Assembly (NCBI RefSeq): GCF_904849725.1
Contig: NC_058524.1
Location: forward strand, 352,343,823 to 352,407,822
Direction of reading: 5' to 3'
Length of the DNA stretch: 64,000 nt
Origin: Hordeum vulgare subsp. vulgare
Taxonomy: Eukaryota > Streptophyta > Magnoliopsida > Poales > Poaceae
Part shown: one piece after another, positions 56,765 to 64,000 of the stretch
Layout of the letters: every line of letters starts with the position of its first letter
Numbering within the stretch: position 1 is the first letter of the stretch
The notes under the pieces: model-generated
Databases searched by the model: none
What the model was told of the DNA's origin: nothing
Seen by the model: only the letters and a program-made list of their open reading frames with translations
Made by a program: the position numbers and the translations under genes

Positions 56765-57505
56765 GCTCGTACGTCAAGGGGGCCCCCTGAGCATCGTGAC
56801 TCAGGGGTCTAACTGCACCCGTAGCCCCATCCCTCTTGGGCCTTCCTGGAATCATCTCAGTTCAACGGCGGTGGAGGTACGCGTGGGGAGGGCCCTGCTG
56901 ACGCAGAGCCTAGTGTGCTCAACAAGCTAGTTAAAATATCTTAGGGAGAACGCTGGAGTCACTCATACATCAAGGGGGACTCCTGAGCATCGCGACTCAA
57001 GAGCCTGATCTGTGCCCATAGCCCCTTTCGTGTTGGGCCGCTTAGGCGGTCCAATGGCGATGGAGGTACACGCGGGGCGGGCCCTGCCAACGCAGAGTGC
57101 TAAAGGAGTTCAGGAGTCTCAAATTGTTAGTTTCTTAGGAGGGACATTGGAGTCGCTCATACGTCAAGGGGAACTCCTAACCATCGCGACTCAGGGGCCT
57201 AACTGTGCTCGTAGGCCGTACCCCCTTGGGCCGTCCTCGTATCCGTTTGGTCCAATGGCGGCGAACGTATGCGCGGGGTTGGCCCTGCCAATGCAGAGTG
57301 TTGAAGGTGTTCTGAAGTTTCAAAATCCTTGCCGCGTTCCGTCATGAGGGCTGCTCGCACGTCAAGGGAGACTCATGTGCATCGCGACTTGGGAGCCTAA
57401 CTGGACCCATAGATCCTCACCTTTTGGGCCGTCCTGGAATCCAGTCAGTTCAATGGCGGCTTGATGTATGCGCGGGCCAGGCCCTGCCAACACAGAGTAT
57501 CACAA
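56765..57505 (+). repeat. About 195-bp tandem repeats, four copies, in Tat-A
   Basis: Units start near 56770, 56967, 57158 and 57357 with TACGTCAAGGGG and contain GAGCATCGCGACTCAGG, CTTGGGCCGTCCTGG and GCGGGGCGGGCCCTGCCAA-like blocks. They correspond to the roughly 205-bp repeats of Tat-B. Confidence 0.8.
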
Positions 57506-57647
57506 CAAACAGGAAATAAACAAGGCGAGGAAAACATTCAAGTAGTCAGCCAGTTATTACAACCTTAACAACTTCTTGAAAACGCAAATGAGTTTGACGA
57601 CTCCACGAGGCAAGATGTGCATTGAAGGGAAAAATAGGGGGAAGAAA

Positions 57648-57797
57648 TTAGGAGGAACTGCCGCCGCCAGTTGCTCCATCTTCAGGGGTCTTGTCGTCCG
57701 CATCTGTGGCGTCGTCTTCCCTGCCGTCGGCTTCAACGACATCCAGAGATGGGGGAACTGCGACGCGGGCGAACCTCTTCACGAACGCCTCCACGGG
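57648..57797 (-). pseudogene. C-terminal remnant of the antisense gene in Tat-A
   Basis: Minus-strand frame of 49 codons from the LTR border to TAA. It begins VEAFVKRFARV and ends in an acidic, Gly-rich tail; Tat-B's antisense protein ends with a matching VDALVERYVQV followed by an acidic tail. Everything upstream (promoter, exon 1, coiled coil) is missing because the remnant abuts the LTR directly. It suggests a deletion between the gene's middle and the LTR. Confidence 0.6.
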
Positions 57798-58624
57798 TGT
57801 CGGCGTTCTAGGATTGGGGGTACCCAGACCTGCCTGCCCCTGGCCCAGGGCAGACCCGCCTCACTAGAGAAAACCAACGGGCCCGACACATCTCAGGGAA
57901 AGGCCCTCATGAGGGGCCAAGCCTCACGAGGAGGAGCAGCATCAAGACCCGCAGGGGGCATCCTCAGGACCCCTCCGGAGTGGTGGATATTCTGAGGAAC
58001 GTCCGGGCGTGAGGAGTTAAGGTTGACCCTAGGGAAGGACAAGCGAGCAGCAGATGGCAGAACGGGACAGTTCCCCCTTTGGTGCAAAGGAGGCCGTAGC
58101 GTATAGGTTTTCCAAAGGCATCTTCCAAAGGTTTCCCTTTTGGTGCAACAAAGCCGCAACCCCCCACCAGTAGGGAAAACGTTATCCACGGGCCCGTCTC
58201 TGCGGCGCGGACAGTTACTTTGTAGGCAAAGACCACCTTTGGGCAGGGGAGCATGTTCCCCTGTTCCCCTTCAAAATTGGCCGCTGTGGGATCCCTTCCG
58301 TCCGAAGCTATGAGGGAAGAAGACCCGAGCCTCCGCTATAAATAGAGAAGGTAGGGTATTTCAGAGGGAGAGTTCATTTGGACGGCCGAACAATACACTT
58401 ATTCTCTCAGCCTCTGGAGGCCCAAGAACATTGTACTAACTCATCCATCATCTCCGCGAGAGGCAATCCACCAAAGTAGGAGTAGGGTTTTACGCTTCAT
58501 AGCGGCCCGAACCTGGGTAAACAGTTGTTTTCTGTGTTCCCCTCACCATTGAGTGAGTCCTTCATCATTTCCATCGAGAAGTGAGTTAGGTGAGGCGAAG
58601 CATGGGAGATCTTGGTACACGCCC
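57798..58624 (+). mobile_element. 3' LTR of Tat-A, truncated
   Basis: TGTCGGCGTTCTAGGATTGG start; TATAAATAG box at 58337-58345; breaks off after GGTACACGCC where the 5' LTR continues for about 55 more bases to CCAACA. No TSD can therefore be checked. Confidence 0.85.
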
Positions 58625-59127
58625 CATATAGGGTGAGCCCGGATGGCTCAGCCCTCGACAACTATATTGATATCTGTTACCTGTTCTTCAGAAGTAATTC
58701 TTTAACTTGATGCATAATCATGATCATCCACCCCGATGAATTTCCACCAAAGATGCATGACATTATTATCCTTCACTTTCATTGTTCTATCATGGGCTGT
58801 TTGCGAGTACATTCAAAGTACTCATTGGCTTGCCTCTGGTTATGTTATTGACGAGACATGGATGGACCGGAGTTTGGCGATGAGTACGGCTTCAGAGACG
58901 CCCGTGCGAACTAGGATGCTTCCGAGTCAGAATGCCTGTCGGTGTAGGCTTGATGGCATGGGCACCCGCTTAGCCCCTATGATTTCCGCTACTAGTTGTA
59001 TCAGAGTGATTTGGCCTTAGGCCCTCCTTTGTGAACATGACCATTCGGTCATGTGTTGTAATAATCGGTACTTGGATGTAAGACTCTTTTATTCGGCGAT
59101 CTCGACTTGTAAGTCGGGGTCCCCACA
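58625..59127 (+). repeat. Inverted repeat, arm 1 (unassigned element)
   Basis: About 0.5 kb that matches, in reverse complement, 59282-59850 (shared CATATAGGGTGA, GATATATTGATATCTGT-like, TACTCATTGGCTTGCC, TGGCATGGGCACCCGCTTAG). It abuts the truncated LTR of Tat-A. The ORF at 58736-59020 has an equally plausible shadow in arm 2 and no known domain. Confidence 0.8.
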
Positions 59128-59281
59128 TCCGGACATTTCCCGGCTACTACTTTCATTTATGCATCATAGCGTTCTGTGTTGGTTATATTGTCGGGTGGTC
59201 GACCCCCCGCTTGGGGGCCCCAAGGAAGAAGAAGTCACTAGGGTTCGCCAATGACACAAACCAAGTAACTTCATGTGGGAA
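59128..59281. other. Spacer of the inverted repeat
   Basis: 154 bp between the arms; includes a GAAGAAGAAGTCACTAGGGT segment that resembles 56155-56180 in Tat-A. No gene. Confidence 0.6.
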
Positions 59282-61427
59282 CCTCGACTTACGAGTCGAG
59301 ATCGCGGAATGAACGTGCTCAGTGATCCAATAGATCAATGCTCACCGAACACACATATACTGAATATCAAAAGTCTTAAATCAAAGTACCGAATTATTAC
59401 ATCACATGACCGAATGGTAAAGTTCATAAGGTAGGGCCTATAAGGCCAAATCACACTGATACGACTAGTAATGGAAATCTTAGGGCTAAGCGGGTGCCCA
59501 TGCCATCAGCCTACAACCACATGCATTCTGACTGGGAAGCGTCCTAGTTCGCAGGGGCGTCTCTGAAGACGTACTCATCTCCAAACTCCGGTCCTTCCAT
59601 ATCTGGTCAATAATATAACCAGTGGCAAGCCAATGAGTACTTGAGAATGTACTCACAAACAGCCCATGATATGAACAATGCAAGTGAAGGATAACAATAT
59701 TATGCATCTTTGGTGGACAACAACTTGTTGTAATAAACATGATCATGGGTATGCAACATAAGGTAGATGTTGATTTGAGGAACAGGTTACAGATATCAAT
59801 ATATCTGTCGAGGGCTGAACACTCCGGGTTCACCCTATATGCCAAGTCACCAAACTTGGTCATATCCACTGTTTCATAAAACACCATTCACCTCTTACTC
59901 ACACACACTTGGTTTATGCGGAAACGATTGGACGTTGTTTAAGCAGGATTACCCAACTGTCCTTGACCGTGGACACGACTATTCGAATAGTTTTACACTC
60001 TGCAGAGGTAGTACGTTGGACCCACGAGATCCGGGAAACTTCCGTGTCATCCACGACTCGCGGTATATAACATACCCGAGGTAAGTACCTGATCAATGCC
60101 TTTCCCCTAACAATACTAGACAAAGAGGTCCACTCGACTAGTACCGATCCCAAATGTTGTACGTCTTACGAGCACCAACTCTGGACAGTATCAACCATGC
60201 GGGGACCAACGGTGTGCCTGGAACACGTAAAAATGGCATACTCGCCGTACTTGGCACGACCCCATCACAACAGTGACCACACATCACTCCCGCCACTAGT
60301 AATGTGGCTCTATGCTAGCACCGACCAGAGTAATCAACAAAGCCACATCCCATAAAGGGGTAATGTGGTCGTACATGTAAGTTTGGGATGATCAACACAT
60401 CATAAATCTAATCCCATTTCCGAAACCATACACACACAAATACGCGGTGCACCACTTCAGCGAAAGTCGCCACCTCACTCATCATCACCGTCGGGCATTA
60501 GTGGCACCCAACGGGTTTTTTATAAACCTTTGATTTATGTCCTCAACATGCTCAGGCTAATACTACTTCTAACTTTACATGTCAACATGATATTAGCATG
60601 ACCCTCATAGGTGGTAGGATCAATCTCAATGCATGTGCTCCGGAGGAGCCATCGGTAACATCAGTTCAATGATTTACCGGCACTTATGATCATATGGAAC
60701 ATAAATATTTGCTACACTAGCATGCATAATAACATATGCTTAGTCATGGTCAAAGGGCTGCTTGCCTTGGTCAGCTAGGTATGCGGGGTCTTCGACGTCT
60801 TCCGCTCCGACTCCTTCGTCACACGGGTTTTCTATCGTTGTATAAAGATAAAATAATAAGTAGCTCACTCTCAAACAGATCACAAAGTCATTTTAAATAT
60901 GTTGGTTATATATGATAAATCCAGGTTGTTATTTTAAAAAGATTTACTTCTATTTCTAGTGAAGGAATATTTTTAAAATCAACTTAACAGAAGCAAAACT
61001 ATGCCAAATTAATACTTTATATTATTATAAAATAGAATAGTTGTTGCAAAAATTACTTTAAGTGTTCTGATAGATACTACTTGTTTTTAGGATAATAGCA
61101 GTGGAAAAATCATATTGTTTCACTGGTTAAATCATTTTATAAAAATCATTGAAAACCAAGTTTAAAAAAAACCCAGAAAAGGGCTACAACCCCTCGCCTG
61201 GCTAGGCCTCGGGCTGGGCCGGCCCAAAGGCCAGCCAGCTAGCCTCCCGACGCGCGCACGGCGTCAGGTTTGAATCTGACGCGCGGGCCCCTGTGGTTAG
61301 TGGCTGCGGGCAACGAGGGAGAGAGATGGGCCACCGACAGGTGGGGCACACCTATCGGGGTCATCTCCTACCTCTGGCCAGAGAGGAGGAGGAGCACGCC
61401 GGCATGGCTACCGACGTTCTCGGGCCC
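59282..61427 (-). mobile_element. Inverted repeat arm 2 and its extension (unassigned LTR-like repeat)
   Basis: 59282-59850 pairs with arm 1; from 59851 to 61427 there is no partner. On the minus strand it is AT-rich with a GC-rich start near 61200-61427. The layout resembles a long LTR, but I cannot place its ends. ORFs at 59486-60153 are not supported. Confidence 0.5.
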
Positions 61428-63021
61428 TGATACGTCTGAAACGTATCTATAATTTTTGATGGTTTCATGTTGTTATCTTGTCAACTTTTGATGTTTTATA
61501 TACCGTTTATATATTTTTTGGGACTAACTTATTAATTCAGTGCCAAGTGCCAGTTCCTGTTTTTTCTGTGTTTTTGACTCTTTTCAGATCTGATTTTGGA
61601 ACGGAGTCCAAATGGAATAAAATCCCCGAAATAATTTTTTCCAGAACAGAAGAAGATCGGGGGACTTGAGGGCCAAGGCAGGAGGCCCACATGGAGCCCA
61701 CAAGCCCAGTTGCCGCGCCTAGGGGGCCCGCGGCAACCAGGCTTGTGGCCTCCCTGGCGCTCCCCTGCCCGAGCTCTTTGGCCTATAAATTCCCGAAAAT
61801 CCCAGAAAAAATCAGGGCATCCACGAAAAACAATTTCCGCCGCCACAAGCTTCCGTTTCCGCGAGATATCATCTGTAGACCCTTCCCGATGCCCTACCGG
61901 AGGGGACTTTGGAGTTGGAGGGCTTCTACATCAACATCATCGCCTCTCCAAGGACTCGTGAGTAGTCCACTTCAGACCTAAGGGTCCATAGTTATTAGCT
62001 AGATGGCTTCTTCTCTCTCTTGGATCTTCAATACAAAGTTCTCCATGATCTTCATGGAGATCTATCCAATGTATTCCTCTTTGGCAGTGGGTTTGTCGAG
62101 ATCCGATGAATTGTGGATTTGTGATCAGATTATCTATGAATTATATTTGACTCTTTGCTGATTTCTTATACGCATGATTTGATATCCTTGTAAGTCTCTC
62201 CGAGTCTTGGATTTTGTTTGGCCAACTAGGTCTATGATTCTTGCAATGGGAGAAGAGCTTGGTTTTTGGTTCATACCGTGCGGTGACCTTTCCCAGTGAC
62301 AGAAGGGGCAACAAGGCACACATCGTGTTGTTGCCATCAAGGGTCACAAGATGGGCTTTCATCATAGATTTGATATTGTCCATCTACATCATGTCATCTT
62401 GCTGAAGGCGTTACTTTGTTCTTATGTACTTAATAGACTAGATGCATGCTGGATAGCGGTCGACGTGTGGAGTAATAGTAGTAGATGCAGAAAATATCGG
62501 TCTACTTGTTTCGTACGTGATGCCTATAGATATGATCATTGCCATAGATAACGTCATGACTTTGTGCGGTTCTATCAATTGCTCGACAGTAATTCGTTCA
62601 CCCACTGCTACTTGCTTTCATGAGAGAAGCCACTAGTGAACACTACGCCCCCCGGGTCTATTCACAACTATCGTCTGCACTTTCACTTTTACTTTGCTTT
62701 GTTTACTTTTCGCTTTCAGTTCTCACTTTGCAAATAATCTATAAGGGATTGACAACCCCTTCATAGCGTTGGGTGCACGCTCTTTGTGTTTCTGCAGGTA
62801 CTTATGACTTGACACGATCCTCCTTCTGGATTGATACCTTGGTTCTCAAAATGAGGGAAATACTTACCGCCGTTGTGCTACGTCACCCTTTCTGATTCAA
62901 GGGAACACCAACGCAAGGCTCCAAGGCCGCGGGGGAATACTTTGCATATTTGCCAAGGAAGTCCCTATAGGCGTAGCCCGTAGCAGAAAAGTATCAAGAC
63001 AAGAATAATCTCCCATCAACA
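61428..63021 (+). mobile_element. Gypsy 5' LTR (1594 bp) with lost interior
   Basis: Starts TGATACGTCTGAAACG and ends CCATCAACA 10 nt before a primer site. U3 holds the hairpin 61696-61750 and a TATAAAT box near 61783. After the primer site no gag is found: within tens of bases the sequence becomes GC-rich repeat sequence unlike a gypsy leader. GGCCC precedes the LTR but no matching TSD is visible on the right. Confidence 0.8.
61696..61750 (+). promoter_or_regulatory. LTR hairpin upstream of TATA, third family
   Basis: Arms 61696-61717 and 61729-61750 pair at 19 of 22 positions. Outer part again GCCCACAAGCC / GGCTTGTGG; inner part GTTGCCGCG / CGCGGCAAC, different from gypsy-1 and gypsy-2. 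TATAAAT follows about 33 nt later. Confidence 0.7.
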
Positions 63022-63031
63022 CGCCTATTTC

Positions 63032-63049
63032 TGGCGCCGTTGCCGGGGA
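63032..63049 (+). promoter_or_regulatory. Primer binding site, tRNA-Asp type
   Basis: TGGCGCCGTTGCCGGGGA, identical to those of gypsy-1 and gypsy-2, proves 61428-63021 is a 5' LTR and not a plain solo LTR. Confidence 0.88.
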
Positions 63050-63059
63050 AGGTCTATTG

Positions 63060-64000
63060 TCGCCGTAGCAGGTCCCAACAAAGACAGAAATGGGTCCGGC
63101 TCATCGTCGCCTACCTGATGGTGGTCGAGATAACGGTGGAGAGGCTCAGGTTTAGCGGCGATGAGGTATCCACGGCGGAGGGGTTTCGGGCGAAGGTGGA
63201 GGTGGTAGTTAGGGGCATGGATTTGCTTGGGAAAGAGGGTGGAAAGATTCCTGGTGTCACGGGGAGTGGTTTGGGGGGTAGAGCGACGCAGGAGCCGACG
63301 TGTAGCCGGAGATCAAATGGAGCTCTGAGGGGGAGGGGCCTCGGTCGTACTCGAGCACCGGGGATCTGCTAGCTTACTGCGGTGGCTAGGGAGGATCTAG
63401 AGGTTGCTGCGATGAGGTTTGAGGGGTACAAGAGCGAGGGGAAAGGCTATAAATAGGCCCGCAATGGTGAGCTGACTCGGGAGTGCCGGTGATTCACCGT
63501 GGCGGACATGGGGGTGCAGATAGGGGTTGGGGTCAAAACCATGGTCTTAGGACGTGGTTTTGGACTGCCAGGACTCACTACGAGGAAGGGAGAGAAAGGA
63601 GAGACGAGCATCCGTTGTCGTGCATCTCTGGCCGGTTCTGGTGCGCGCGGGCACGCGTCGCACCAGCTCTTAGCGCAGGAGAGGAGGGACCCTGATGGTC
63701 GCCTGATGCAGAGGTGATGTCGGGGAAGAGGTTAGACACTTCGGGGGAGGCTGGAACTGCCCGAGAGCGTCGCCCCCACTTTGGTGGCTTCCTGTAGCGC
63801 ACCCAGAGCGCAGCTTTGCCATGCCACAGAATGCTGGCACGCCCTGGGGTGCCTTGGACGTGTCTAGCATGTCCTGGGCACTGGGTGGGATATGGCTAGC
63901 CGTTGAAGACCCGTGGGAGCTTCTGCTGGTCAAGGGGGACAAGAAAAACAGGTGCTGTCAGCCTTGAGCGGAAGCTCAGATTGGGGATTTTGTCATTTCT
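63060..64000. other. GC-rich repeat-like sequence at the right edge
   Basis: No gag, no known domain. A TATAAATAG sequence lies at 63448-63456. Composition matches the GC-rich parts of long LTRs in this window (for example 5640-6260), so I take it as part of the repeat interrupted by the LTR at 61428. Short ORFs on both strands (63040-63372, 63483-63942) overlap each other and lack support. Confidence 0.4.

Larger units (their letters stand above)
35384..58624 (+). mobile_element. Tat-A: Tat-like gypsy element, gag-PR only, 3' end truncated
   Basis: 5' LTR 35384-36267, primer site TGGCGCGCCAGGTAGGG, gag split by Tat-B (37397-54034), a protease remnant near 54860-55190, then 2.5 kb of repeat-rich non-coding sequence and a 3' LTR (57798-58624) that breaks off before its end. 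Without the insert it is about 6.6 kb. I found no reverse transcriptase, RNase H or integrase motif. The minus-strand ORF remnant beside the 3' LTR and the antisense gene in its relative Tat-B point to the Tat lineage; the lineage call is inference. Confidence 0.8.

Noticed and set aside
56522..57505. Possible CRISPR array
   Set aside because: Units are direct tandem copies without unique spacers and lie within a plant retrotransposon.
63115..63456. Possible 5' end of a host gene on the minus strand (TATA-like sequence, short ORF ending at a GTAG donor-like site)
   Set aside because: The TATAAATAG is better on the plus strand, the ORF is only about 34 codons, and the GC-rich context matches LTR sequence elsewhere in the window.

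Overview
This window looks like intergenic DNA from a large Triticeae-type grass genome (wheat, Aegilops or barley kind). That reading rests on a BARE/Angela/WIS-like copia LTR, several gypsy LTRs that begin TGATACGTC and carry an 18-base primer site complementary to tRNA-Asp, and a very long-LTR non-coding element of the LARD kind. I found no host protein gene, tRNA, rRNA or CRISPR array. Almost every base can be assigned to LTR retrotransposons or their debris, and most insertion borders can be fixed to the base by TG...CA ends and 5-bp target-site duplications (TSDs). Family names are from memory of LTR ends and are not database-checked.

Left nest (about 1-34817). Old gypsy debris (1-1727 and 34736-34817) was hit by a minus-strand non-coding element with 5.2 and 3.8 kb LTRs (1728-34730, TSD ATAAG). 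Its internal domain then took two insertions: gypsy-1 (7308-20054, TSD AGCTT) with a nearly complete gag-PR-RT-RH-INT frame plus an extra 3' ORF, and a decayed copia element (20668-29436, TSD AGAAG). Gypsy-1 was itself hit in gag by a 2.5 kb solo LTR (9067-11558, TSD GTATG).

Right nest (about 34818-58624). A plus-strand element with Tat-like features, Tat-A (35384-58624, 3' LTR truncated), was hit in gag by a minus-strand relative, Tat-B (37397-54034, TSD GCGTC). Tat-B was hit in its antisense gene by gypsy-2 (39065-49173, TSD CCGCC). Gypsy-2 keeps gag and protease but shows no reverse transcriptase or integrase; in that place it carries a different ORF.

Right end (58625-64000). A head-to-head inverted duplication of an unassigned repeat is followed by a 5' LTR plus primer site (61428-63049) whose internal domain is missing, then GC-rich repeat sequence.

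The most interesting signals are: an open, spliced-looking antisense gene with its own TATA box in Tat-B, whose C-terminal end recurs in Tat-A; an internal copy of the LTR promoter segment upstream of the 3' ORF in both gypsy-1 and gypsy-2; a hairpin just upstream of the LTR TATA box whose stem is kept while its sequence changes between families; and a 27-nt non-coding block identical in gypsy-1 and gypsy-2.
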